Source: Stercorarius parasiticus
Lineage: Eukaryota; Chordata; Aves; Charadriiformes; Stercorariidae
Length of the DNA stretch: 64,000 nucleotides
Direction of reading: 5' to 3'
Assembly (NCBI GenBank): GCA_013396915.1
Contig: VWZL01002053.1
Span: 1 to 64,000, forward strand
Below are positions 48,117 through 59,778 of the stretch, piece after piece (within the stretch, counting starts at the first letter, position 1; each line of letters begins with the position of its first letter). A program made the translations under genes and the position numbers. Under the pieces are notes generated by a model, which was not told the origin of the DNA, did not search any database, and saw only the letters and a program-made list of their open reading frames with translations.

Positions 48117-50486
48117 ATTTCTGCATCTTTTCGGCTAGGCCAGGCCATGTCACCTAATTAAACAGCTTGTTTCTCCCACCTTTGAAGAGAGAGGGACGAG
48201 AGATGTACCTAAAGATTTCAGGCACTGACCAACAGCCTGTAAGTCATGGTGGAGACTGGAGGAGCCGGGAGATGAGAGGGACCTTCACTGCATGAAGGTG
48301 ACCATGGACAAGGATGGTTCTCTGTCATCTGGATCCAGCAGCAAGCGTCTGGCAGCACTGGAATTGATTACATCCACCCGACCATGCCCGGCTTTGAATA
48401 TTTACTGATCCTTACTCCTTCCACTACTCAGTTTGTGTATTCGACTACTGTTACAGGACAAAATGCATCACCAGGATAAAACCAGACATCGTGCTTCAAT
48501 AATAAATACTGATGCTGGCATACGCCGTGACAATTATAGAACTAATTAGAGGACCAACATCGTGCTCCACATATTAAACACAGCCAAGCAAGAGCTGGGG
48601 AAAACTGGCTGTTGGATTTTGAAAATAATTTTGTTTTGCAGAGTAGTTTTTGCTTTAATTTACTCAGCTATTGAACAACTCTAGTTACATATGTCCCTGT
48701 CTAGCAGAAAAATCTAACATACATATACCCATTTTGCTGCAACTTACTTGTGATCTTATTAGTTTCCTCTCCATAATTTGCTCCATCTTTTGAAGGAGGT
48801 GAGGTCAGTATCTCATAATTTGAGCATTAAAACAAAGAAGGGTCAAGCTCTGTTTCTAGTCTGATTTTCTTTAGGATCTAAGAAACTGTGTCAAATTTAA
48901 AGCTATATAGAGATCTACCTTCCCAGTGATTTCCAAAGGAGGTACTGTAAAGCTACATCAGTGGGGCAGAGTCGCTGTCATGGACCAGGACGCATTGATC
49001 TAGGAGCTTCATTTAAAAAAAAGAATAAAAAGTATAAAAAAGAATAAAAGAGAGGTCTGGTTTCTAGTTTACTGCCTGTGGCAAGGAAGAGTAGAGAGAC
49101 ATAAAGAAAGAGGAAACATAAGGAATAAAGAGACAATAAAACCTGATGTAAAGGCAGATTAACAGCCTGATGGCCTATCTACTTCAGGCATCACATGAAG
49201 GTATAGCTTTAAAATAGAGGCTTAAATAAAAAGGCATTTTTTGTGGTATTTACAGAGGGTTGGCATGGGAGAAAGCTCCTTTCTGTTGAAACTGTACTGA
49301 GCTGCGGCTGATTGCTATCAATTCACACGTGCACAAGTCAGGCAAACACCGCAGGAGAGAAAGAAAATGATGCACACGCAGAGGTGCAGATCTGGAACTT
49401 GACTGCACAGAGGCAGCAAGCAAATATGTGTTTGCAGAAGAAATCTGGAAGATACAAGATGCAGACGTGCTAAGAGAGGATGCTGTTGTGTAAAAGACCT
49501 TTTGACAAGCGCATTGAAGAGCATGATTAACAGAGATCACAAAAAAACCCCACCAGAATTATGGACACCCAGTGAGATAAAAACTCAAGCTCGACAACGT
49601 GACTGACAACTGTTTGACCAGTAGGAAAAAAAAAAAAGCTCAGCATGAAGACACGGGGCTAATATTTGGCTGAGAAAAAGCAACTAGAAACTTTTCAAAT
49701 GAATTTAAAGAGGCAGAAGTTAGACTGGAAGTGGTGTAGGACAAAATCACAGAGGAGAACCCCAAATTACAAATGAATGGTGTAACTTGCCAGTTTTAAG
49801 AATGTGGCCATTACTAGACTAAAGAAAACTAAAACCAAAGAAACCCTAGTGAGTTAGGGAAGAATAGAGTTAGCTCTATATTCTGCCAGCATTTGAGTTG
49901 TCCTATTTGTAACAGACATGACTAAATTAATTCATCCATTAGTAAATGAGTTCAGTTAGCTCACAGCATGTAATTCATTTATTCTACTCTGTTAACAGGC
50001 ACATCCTAATGTTACTTTGTAATACTTTGCGAATTCAATTTAATTTATTAGATGTGATGAGAAAAGGGGAACTTGGCGGCAGAAAATAAAATTGTAACAA
50101 GGATGGATGCAAAACTTGCTGAGATAATGCACAGCATAAATAGCAGTAAGGATGCGCCAGCGAGGTCCGGTCCCTGCTCAGCGCTGCTGACCATTCTGCA
50201 TCGACAATTTCGTGGTTAAAACAGGTCCGAGAGGACACGTGCAGGAACGTGGCAGCTGCCAGCCTGCGATGGTGTCCCCACAGCCATTTCCCTGCAGTTG
50301 GCCTGCGTTTTCACTTTGTACTCCCCCTTTCCGTCCCTTGCAAATAGCTTCATCAAGAGATTCTTCTTTCACAGAACTACTTTGGATTTCTTTCAGGTTT
50401 TAATGCCGGCCAAGGACATTCACTCGAGATTATCCCCGTAATTGTCTACTGTGAAGGTTAGAAGGACAACCTGTGAAGGTCAGAAG

Positions 50487-50550
50487 GGGGTTGGAACAAG
50501 ATGATCTTTAAGGTCCCTTCCAACCTAAATCGTTCTATGATTCTATGATA
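50487..50550 (+). mobile_element. CR1 LINE 3' tail, very short
   Basis: GGGGGTTGGAACAAGATGAT is followed by CTTTAAGGTCCCTTCCAACC, then two ATTCTATG-type octamers. This is a textbook CR1 3' terminus of about 64 bases. Just upstream, CTGTGAAGGT(T/C)AGAAGG occurs twice, 22 bases apart, as a local duplication at the insertion point. Confidence 0.9.
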
Positions 50551-51654
50551 AAACGGCCAAAGTGATGACGAGCATAATAAAGTATGTGCTATGTAAGGCC
50601 AGCCGCAAAGGTCTTGACAAAGTAAGGTTTAAAAAAACCAAGGAGAGCGTTTAAATGTAAAACCCGATAGTCATTAGAAAGCAGTATGTACGTACACCTG
50701 CACACCAGAGTCCAGGGGTAGAGCAGGAGCCAGCAGAAGAGCTCTGAGGAGGCTGTGGGATGGGACAGAATTACACACGCACCGGTGCAAAGATGGGAGT
50801 AGCACCCTCTTAGACATGATCTACCTCTCAGCAACGCCAACTCTTGGAGCAGCTTCCTTTTGGCATGGAGAGAAAACGGCGACAGACGCACACTTAGCCA
50901 AGAAGGGAAATCAGCTGAACCATGACAACGTTAATAGGCTACTATTAAGCCCTCATTAACAGGAAAATTAAGTTAGGGTTTTATCAATAACAAGCCAAAT
51001 TTTTTTTCTTGTATTAGCGTAAAACACACATGACTGGAGTCTTTCTGCTCGATAGATGACACAGCTGAGCACGCGGGACATGGCTGTCTCCGCAGACGGA
51101 TGTCTGATGAATGTCCCATGCCACAAGACTGGGAGGCTGCAGGCGCGAGGCACATGGCCTGTCTTTGTTCTGCCTAAATTTTGGCAGAATTTAGGTGCCT
51201 GGAGTCCGGAGTGATAAAACTCTCAACTCGGGAGCTGCCTGGGCACCAGCACATACCATATTAGATACCTGCTGTTCACAATCGAAGGTGTCTCACCTGG
51301 AGTGAGGGAAGATGCTTCTCACCTAGACTCTGCTGAAATCCATTTAGGCAAAAAGCAGCCCAAAAATAAGGTAAGTCCTCTCAGAGAACTCAACCCACCG
51401 AAATCCGCATCAACATCAGCACTCCTTCCAGAACAAGGTTGCACCGTGCATCTCCCAGCGTTTTCACTACCAGAGTCTGGACACTCAAGCACCCACCCAG
51501 AAAGCAGGAGAGCCCCTTTTTATGTCTTCTCAGCCTTTAGCTTCACACCATCCTGGACCACTGAAGCAGCAGAGATCCAACACATGAGGCTGAACATCCC
51601 TTTGCAACCGCCGCGCTGCTCCTGGTACCCCAACAGGCTCTTTCAGAGATAAAC
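50551..51654. other. Noncoding spacer
   Basis: No gene or repeat is recognised between the two CR1 fragments. The open frames here are short and lack splice or domain support. Confidence 0.5.
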
Positions 51655-52062
51655 TGAGCATCCGAGGGCTGGTGCCCCTCTGCTGTGAGGACAGGTTGAG
51701 AGAGCTGGGGGTGTTCAGCCTGGAGAAGAGAAGGCTCCACGGAGACCTCAGAGGCCCTTCCAGTACATAAAGGGGCTACAGGAAAGCTGGGGAGGGATTC
51801 TTTATCAGGGAGTGTAACGACAGGACAAGGGGGAACGGTTTTAAACTGGAAGAGGGGAGATTTACATTAGGACATTAGGAAGAAATCCTTTACTGTGAGG
51901 GTGGTGAGACACTGGAACAGGTTGCCCAGAGAAGCTGTGGCTGCCCCAGCCCTGGAGGTGTTCAAGGACAGGTTAGACGTGGTTTTGACCAACCTGGTCT
52001 AGTGGGAGGTGTTGGAACTAAATGATCTTTAAGATCCCTCCCAGTCCAAACCATTCTATGAT
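51655..52062 (+). mobile_element. CR1 LINE 3' fragment, about 0.4 kb
   Basis: CR1 blocks appear in order: GAGGACAGGTTGAGAGAGCT, TCAGCCTGGAGAAGAGAAGG, TTTTAAACTGGAAGAGGGGA, GGTGGTGAGACACTGGAACA, GGTTGCCCAGAGAAGCTGTG, CCCTGGAGGTGTTCAAGGAC, then TTAAGATCCCTCCCAGTCCA and one ATTCTATGA. The blocks are close to those of the copies at 54.3, 59.3 and 63.5 kb, so these probably belong to one subfamily. The 5' end is truncated and the tail is short. Confidence 0.93.
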
Positions 52063-54345
52063 CCCCTCTGTTTGCTGCCGTGTACACGTGCCCTTCGAAT
52101 GACCGATGTCCAAATTCCGGTCTACTGCATCGCAAACAGGGTCCCTCTGAAGCGCCTCCCTCTATCCTGGTTATATCGACTCTGAAATAATGAAAATTAC
52201 ATCACATTTGCACCCCTGCCACCTTCACAATACAAGTCTCATTCTGTCCCATTCCCCTCTGTTGAAAACCGAGCCCTACTTTGTGATCCAACACTTTTTC
52301 ACAGCAGATGTAGGATGTATTTCCTAACTCTGGCCCAGGCAGCGAGTTCCACACCCAAGGGCAAAAATCCAGTATGGAGACGTAAACTGGGCATCCAGTG
52401 CTCTAAAAAAACCAACCTAAAAACCAGCTCAATACTGGGTATTTCAAAAGAGAGACTATGTTGCACGTACAAGGGGACACAGCTAAGCATCCCTTTGATG
52501 TGAAGCTTAAAATACACCACCTCTGCTATGCTGTTGCTGTATTTCCGTGGAAAATTGGTAATATTCTGGATTAAAGTTTGTGTACTGGGGGGGGAAGAAT
52601 AATTAAAAGAATTGTGGAAGTGCTTACAAGGATAGTAACACAGAGAGAAGACGAAGTTGGTTCAGACTACAGTATAGCACTCAAATAAAACAAGGAATGG
52701 CTGGAATTACATTTGAGGTGCTGTAATTTAAGACAAACTGTAGGAGAACTGTTACAGTGGCTTGACAATTCTATTAGTAATCATTACATCACACATTACA
52801 GACTCCTTACAGATTTCCCTCCTAACAGCCCCTGCTTTATCTGCATTTTTTCAAAAGAAATTACAGTAACTTATGCTACAAGGGAGTAATTGTGTCAGGG
52901 GGTTGGTAAGGAATATATTCACTTGCATTTACAGACTGGAGCGTTCCTCTCTTCACTGTACTCTCTAAAACATCAAACTGAAACAGCACTCATCTCATTC
53001 ATCCTGCTTCCAAGGGCCACAGAAGTTTTATTAGGTTTCCAGTTAAGATGAGGAATAATCTGTATCCTGTATGGATATGACAGGATAGGTTAAAACACCT
53101 AAAATAACTGAAGTAAATATGTAAACTGCACTGTACAGACCTATAAAATAATGCAGGCACACAAAGCAGGAAGTCAGATGTCTGACAGACATGGGAATAC
53201 ACATTATGAAACTGTGAAAATTGATTTAAAGCTGTATAATTACGCCCACGCAATAAATACCTCTCTTACTTCTCGTTATGTATATCTCCCTCACTTCAAG
53301 TATCAATATTACTAATTCATTGCCTTGTACCATTGCCCATGAGTAAGAAAACCCTTCTTTAATTCTCATCTCTTTAGGAGGGGTGCAGTAGCCCGGTCCC
53401 AGATATTTTCAGATGCAAGGGAATGAAGCGGAAGGACTATCTGCAATGCCCACATCAAACCAATCTTTTTTTTCCTCTCCCCAAATCCATAGCGCTGCAT
53501 CCTAAAAGAGAGATGCTGAGCACATCTCCTGCATCACTTCTCTGAACCCCCGCCAGCACTATCTGCTCTTTGAAACGCCCCGCGGAGAAGATTTCCAACA
53601 CACCGTGAGTCCTGCACAACTCCGCCTCTGACCCTTCCTGTTAGGGACTCCTGAGCGATGGGCTTTATCTCATTAATTCAGTGGTTTTTAGGAAACTACT
53701 TTTTCCTGCCAGTTTTTAAACCCAGAGGAATTTTATAGATGTGCAGTGACAGTGCATGAGTAATAGCTCCCTCATTAAACTACCAGGGAGTCATAAAACA
53801 AAACAAATTGTTCAGCTTCCCAGTGTTTTTCCGATTTGCTTTCCCTTTCCAAGCCCTGTAGTGCTCACAAACATCCAAACTATCTAAGTGACGTCATTTC
53901 TAGTCAGAATCCTTAAAGGAAACAACATGTCTTTAGCATGTTGCTCAATTCTCTGGTATTCTCGTCGTCATTTATTTCTGCCCCAGGATAAGTTGTTTTA
54001 TTTTTTTAAAATCAAGACTTAGCTGTGCCCCCGTGAAATGTGTGCCCCCAAAGTCCGCAATCTAAAGCTCGTCTGGAACGAGAGAAGGAGCTGTGCTAGG
54101 TTTGCCGCTGCCTGGCAGTCTTTGGAATGTCTCTTGTCTTCATGCCAAACGCTCTCGGTGCCCACAGCCGAGAAGCAGGGTGGTGCACTGCGGGAAGTCG
54201 AGAAGATGTGAAAGACAAGAAACAAACCCGGCTCTCCCACGACAGGGCTTTGCATCTGCTGCCCCAGTGCTTAAAAAACGGTCCTCCCTAGGGAAACAAC
54301 GTATTCAGCACAAACTTGGGAATACAGCTTTGCACTGCATTTGCC
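52063..54345. other. Noncoding spacer
   Basis: AT-rich sequence with a G-run near 52,588. No gene, repeat family or convincing exon is recognised. Confidence 0.5.
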
Positions 54346-55018
54346 ATGGGGCAGGTTTGCGCTGAGAAGCTCAACATGAGCCGTCAATGTATGCTCACAG
54401 CACAGAAAGCCAACTGCATCCTGGGCTGCATCAAAAGAGGTGTGGACAGCAGGGCAAGGGAGGCGATTGTATCCCTTTACTCCCCTCTGGTGAGACCCCA
54501 CCTGGAGCACTGCGTCCAGTTTTGGAGTCCTGAGCACAGGAAGGACATGGACATGTTGGAGCAGGCCCAGAGGAGGCCACAAAGATGATCGGAGGACTGG
54601 AGCTCCTCTGCTGTGAGAACAGGCTGAGAGTGTTGGGGTTGTTCAGCTGCAGAAGAGAAGGCTCTGGGGAGACCTTAGATCTCCTTCCAGTCCCTAAATG
54701 AGGTCTATGGCAAGCTGGGGAGGGACTCTTTATCAGGAAGTGTAGCAACAGGATGAGGGGTAACAGTTTTAAACTGAAAGAGGGGAGATTTAGACTAGAG
54801 ATTAGGAAGAAATTCTTTACTGTAAGGGTGGTGAGACACTCGAACAGGTTGACCAGACAAGTTGTCAATGTCCCATCCCTGGAGGTGTTCAAGGCCAGGC
54901 TGGATGGGGCTCTGAGCAACCTGGTCCAGTGGGAGGTGTCGCTGCCCAGGGCAGGGGGGTTGGAACTAGATGATCTTTAAGGTCCCTTCCAACCCAAACC
55001 ATTCTTATGATTCTATAA
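54346..55018 (+). mobile_element. CR1 LINE fragment with ORF2 C-terminus and 3' end
   Basis: The first 240 bases are in frame with the CR1 ORF2 C-terminal region (AEKLNMSRQCML, AQKANCILGCIKRGVDSRAR, LVRPHLEHCVQFWSP). The usual 3' noncoding blocks follow (GAAGAGAAGGCTCTGGGGAG, TTTTAAACTGAAAGAGGGGA, GATGATCTTTAAGGTCCCTT) and a tail in which an extra T interrupts the octamer (ATTCTTATGATTCTATAAG). It is 5'-truncated; the frame is lost at a stop near 54,586. Confidence 0.95.
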
Positions 55019-56999
55019 GAAATCACTCTGTACTTCTTCTAAACAGGGGCGGGTATCTGTGTTTCTGGAGCGCCTTTGATGTCAGCAGGTAACAGGTTCT
55101 GTATCCCATTTTGGAATCTGGCAGTCAAACTATGCAACATATAGTTCAACGATTAAAGGAGTACTACGAAAGACCACAATTTCTACAAGTAGTTTGTGAG
55201 AATGAGATACAAGACTCAGTCTCCTGCATTTCTCTTCAGGAGGAAGAAGCTTGTACTCAGTGCCGATACAGACGTACCTTCCTACCCAACATGGTACCCA
55301 CCATTTCAGAAACTACATCCTCTAAACGCCTTTTTGTATCCACCACCAGAAGGCTGAGTATCTCGTATGGTAACTCAGATTTGGAGAATATATAAAGATG
55401 AGAACAGTCCCAAATTTTTAAAAGCAGAAGGAAAAACAAAAACAATAAAGCAGAACAAGGTACCAAACTCAACCCTGGGAGATAAACAGGTTTGAGAATA
55501 TTTGTATTTAACACGTGTTTTGGTAAGATTGCAGAAATGCTAACAAACTACTGCAGTTTTCAGAACTTCAAGGTGCACTTGTAATTCCCACATTACAGAT
55601 AGCAAACGAAGGACTGAATGAAGTTGGTGTAAGGTGAACTGAGTTCAGTGTTCAGTGCTTTTACTGAAAAATGTGGCTTGCTTGAGGAAAACTTCCACTC
55701 CTTTTGTCTAAACAAAATCTGGGAGCCGCAGAATGAAAACCATTTCAGGCAGCCTTAACATCTCACATCACTGAGACGTGAATTCTGTCTTATAATGAGC
55801 AGCAGAAAGCGAAGGAATGAGATAAACTGGGAGCTCCAGACCACGGTTCCCAATGCGTTTGGCCAAGTGGTGAGGAGCCCCATTAAATGCACAGACCTCA
55901 TCGACCTCGCAAGACTTCTCCAGGCCAGGGCTGGAAAACAAAACAGCTGAATGCTTATTCCCTTGTCGAGGGAACTCTGGCACCCTGCTCTCTGTCTACC
56001 TCCAAGTCAATGGTTTTGACACCAAGAAAGAATCCGCAGCTCTAAATACACATCTGAGACAGACAAAAAAGCAGTAATTAAAGTCAGTGAGAGACTGCTT
56101 GAGCAAAAGTTGAATGGAGATCCCAGCCCAGAGCCTCAGGAATGTTCAAGAGCCTCACTGCTAACAATTTCACGGGGATTTAGGTATTCAAATACCTCTA
56201 AGGACACAGGTTGTCAGCATTTGCCTCTTTACATTGCTACATAATTGGCAACAAAGGTGGGAACAACTTGCCAACTTCTCTTGTCACACCATCCTTATGA
56301 AAGAGTGCGGAGGTAACGATGAGAAATGGGGACTTTAGTGAGGACTGAAATACATAGCAGACAGGGTGGCAGATGGCACTGGATGAACCGAAATGGAACT
56401 GGAAAGTTCAGGGTATTTTAGAGAAGGTACATGTAAGACTAAACAAGGCAACAGCTTAAAAAGTACAAAATAGTAAAGAGAGACAAAAAAGTGCTCCTAT
56501 CCATCCTTTTCCTGACTTATGGAGACGTCCCATGAACTAAACCAATTATAAATATTTAGGCTTTTACATTATGGTCACAACTGAATGCCACTTGGTCCTA
56601 ATACGTTGGCACCTGCACAAACACACATAAAGCCACCGCTGCCCTGCAGAGTTTGCAGTCCTGAGGGTGAGGGAATATTCTCTTTGCATTTGTTTAAAAG
56701 CCAAGCACAGACGAAGCATGGGCCTCACAAGAACATGCCAAAGCCAAGGCCTGTGAAGGGTTAAGAAATCAAGTCTTTGGATAGACAATGAAAACATCCA
56801 AGATTATTAAATTAGTTATTATGAAAGAGTAGGATAAGTCCTCAAATCTTTGGTAATTGTCTTCTATAAGGACTCCATCACCTCTCCCCAAAGTCTTTGG
56901 TGCTGGCTGCTGTTAGGGATGTTACTGGAGGAGACAGACCACAGGTGGGGGACTCTGCCCATCCCCAGCTCCTAAGATATAACTCAGCTCTGGAGCTCA
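55019..56999. other. Noncoding spacer
   Basis: No gene or repeat is recognised. A 94-codon frame at 55,111-55,395 has no domain. Confidence 0.5.
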
Positions 57000-57628
57000 A
57001 CGTTTTGTGCCCTTGGGGCCAAGAAGGCCAATGGCATCCTGGGGGGCATCAAGAAGAGTGTGGCCAGCAGATCGAGGGAGGTCATCCTCCCCCTCTACTC
57101 TGCCTTGGTGAGGCTACACCTGCAGTACTGTGTCCAGTTCTGGGTTCCCCGGTTCAAGGACGGGGAACTGCTGGAGAGGGGACAGCAAAGGGCTACGAAG
57201 ATGATTAGGGGACTGGAACACCTTCTTATGAAGAAAGGCTGAGGGATTTGAGTCTCTTCAGTCTGGAAAAAGACGACTGAGGGACGATTTTATCAACACA
57301 TAAATACTTAAAGGATGGGTGTCAGGAGGATGGAGCCAGGCTCTTTTCAGGGGTGCCCAGCAACAGGACAAGAGGTAACAGGCACAAACTCGAACATGAG
57401 AAATTCCACCTAAACATGAGGAGGAACTTCTTTACTATGAGGGCGCCAGAGCACGGGAACAGGCTGCCCAGAGAGGTGGTGGAGTCTCCATCTCTGGAGA
57501 CATTCAAAACCCACCTGGACATGTTCCTGTGCAACCTGCTCTGGGTGACCCTGCTCTGGCAGGGGGGTTGGACTGGATGATCTCCAGAGGTCCCTTCCAA
57601 CCCCGACCATTCTGTGATTCTGTGATTC
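57000..57628 (+). mobile_element. CR1 LINE fragment of a second subfamily, ORF2 C-terminus and 3' end
   Basis: The frame [40 protein letters not shown], then [14 protein letters not shown] is the CR1 ORF2 C-terminus. The 3' region differs from the neighbouring copies: ACAAGAGGTAACAGGCACAA, ACATGAGGAGGAACTTCTTT, GGCTGCCCAGAGAGGTGGTG, GGATGATCTCCAGAGGTCCC, with tail ATTCTGTGATTCTGTGATTC. This copy therefore comes from a different CR1 lineage than those at 51.7, 54.3, 59.3 and 63.5 kb. It is 5'-truncated with decayed frames. Confidence 0.95.
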
Positions 57629-59322
57629 CAGAAACCAGCATGCTACACTGACACAGAGTTTGGGCAGCGTTTCCAAAGCTGCAGGGCCCCATCAGGCCAG
57701 CTGATAGCTCCTCATTAAAAAAAGCAACAAGAAACAAAAACACAATCTCTTTTCCAGGCAGTGAATGACACCAGCATGAGACTGACAACTTTCAGGATGA
57801 GGTCACCTCCGTTTCCCTTCAGAAACAAAGCTAGCAAGTAAAATTAACAATAATTAAAAACTCCTTTCACAAAGGGACACTATACTTTTATCATCTCTAT
57901 TGAAGCCTAATCAAAAGCATCACAATGGGCTTGTTGATTATTTTTTTAAATGAAGATGAAATAAAAGACAGAAAGAAACTGGCAATTAAGAACAGAAACC
58001 CAATTTTCTTAGTATTTTAGCTCGAAATATAAATTGTCCCCTATCTACCTAAAAGAATAACTCACTACTTACTAGTTAATCATGGCAAAACATAACCAAA
58101 AATTCTAATTCACCAAGAAAATGCTTAATGGGTAAATAAATGTGCTTGTGACACTGAAACATATATGGGAAGTATAAGCAATAAGCTGTCATCACACTTA
58201 CCAAAACTTATTGGCTTTGGGTCTCATGATTTTACGTGATGCACAGGGTTCCAGCTGCACAAAAATATTAAGCTTCTTGGTATCTCCATTTACTATTACA
58301 AGTTCTGAGATGTTCACTGCAAGAATGTAAACTGGTTTGTATTTCAAACTATTTTATTATTCATGTTTGTTTCACCTCTTGTGTCAGAGAAAAAAAGAAA
58401 TAGTGGTTTAATCACTAGAGATGCAGTAGCATCTGGAGAGCATTTCAGCCCACCAAATGTAAATGCCTGCTGCTGGGTGAGCACAATCGTCTCAGGACTT
58501 CAGCCATAAATTGAATTTCCAGCAATTACAACAGGAGCTTGGATGTTTATGTGAAGATTCAGCTGCCTGAACACAGCACCTATGCCTCCTGTCATTTTAG
58601 GTGATGTTCAGGATCCTGCCTGACCCACATATAACGCCCATAAAACTCACGTTGGGAATGTCCCAAATAACTTAAGGTGTCTCAAAGGCAGCAGAAACCC
58701 ACGTGCAGGCAACTGAATCCCATCCTCATGCACTTGCAGACATGTACGAGCACATGTATTATGCTGTCAGATCTCTGTATCAGAGCCAGATCCCACCCAT
58801 GGAGTCTGCTGCACATCTACAGTGCGATAATAATTTTAAAAACCCTTTAAAACGCTTTTGGTTTTACTGTGGATATTAAAGGTCCCACTGCTCCTTATCA
58901 GAAAAGGTATTTTGATATTGGTGTCTCTACCCATAGGCAGGCAGAACTGCCAGATCAGATTTACCAGCAGAGCTTTAGGGTGCAGATTAAACCTTGGCAG
59001 TTGGCTTTCACCCAGAAACTTGAGTCCTTAAATCACTTCTGAAGTGTGATTACCTTTAAAGGATTTACTGTTATAACCCCAAAGTGACCCTGCTGCTACG
59101 CAGTATATGCTAAACACTTGAGTGCTGCCTACAGTGATGTGAGAAGCATTACATGGGTGCACAGGTCCTCCTCTCCCAGTATCATGGGTGGGCAATTTTC
59201 TTGAGATCGAACAAATTTTAGGACAGAAGGGTAAGTCCAGGAAGCCATGAAAGGGAGACATCAGGAAGCCCATCTGCCTACCAGCAGCGTGCCCGAGGAG
59301 GAGATGCTCACTGGAGATACAC
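57629..59322. other. Noncoding spacer
   Basis: AT-rich sequence without a recognisable gene or repeat, lying between oppositely oriented CR1 copies. Confidence 0.5.
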
Positions 59323-59778
59323 AATCACAGAATGGTTGGAGTTGGAAGGGACCTTAAAGATCATCTCGTTCCAACCCCCCTGCCATGGGCAGCGACACCT
59401 CCCACCAGACCAGGTTGCTCCAAGCTCCATCCAACCTGGCCTTGAACACCTCCAGGGATGGGGCAGCCACAGCTTCTCTGGGCAACCTGGGACAGTGCCC
59501 TCACCACCCTCAGAGTAAAGAGCTTCTTCCTAATCTCTAATCTAAATCTCCCCTCTTTCAGTTTAAAATCATTACCCCTTGTCCTATGTCTCCACTCCCT
59601 TATAGAGTCCCTCCCATGTTCCCTGTAGCCCTCTTTAGGTACTGGAAGGGGCTCTAAGGTCTCCCCGGAGCCTTCTCTTCTCCAGGCTGAACAACCCCAA
59701 CTCTCTCAGCCTGTCCTCATAGCAGAGGTGATCCAGCCCTCTGATCATCTTTGTGGCCCTCTGCTGGACCCATTCCAG
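59323..59778 (-). mobile_element. CR1 LINE 3' fragment, minus strand
   Basis: Read on plus, the reverse complement of the CR1 3' end starts at AATCACAGAATGGTTGGAGT and runs through GGGACCTTAAAGATCATCTC, CCAACCCCCCTGCCATGGGC, CACCTCCAGGGATGGGGCAG, AGCTTCTTCCTAATCTCTAA, CTTCTCTTCCAGGCTGAACA-like text and CAGCCTGTCCTCATAGCAGA. It stops just after GTGGCCCTCTGCTGGACC. It belongs to the same block pattern as the 51.7 and 54.3 kb copies. Confidence 0.94.

Larger units (their letters stand above)
40805..50486. other. AT-rich noncoding stretch
   Basis: No gene or known repeat family is recognised. It contains (AATAA)-type runs at 44,261-44,280, an A20 run at 47,345, a 17-bp tandem duplication at 48,083 and an A-rich duplicated stretch at 49,014-49,050. 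Long frames at 41,156-41,800 (plus), 42,124-42,597 (plus) and 42,171-42,494 (minus) overlap each other or lack a domain, so they are not called as genes. Confidence 0.45.
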
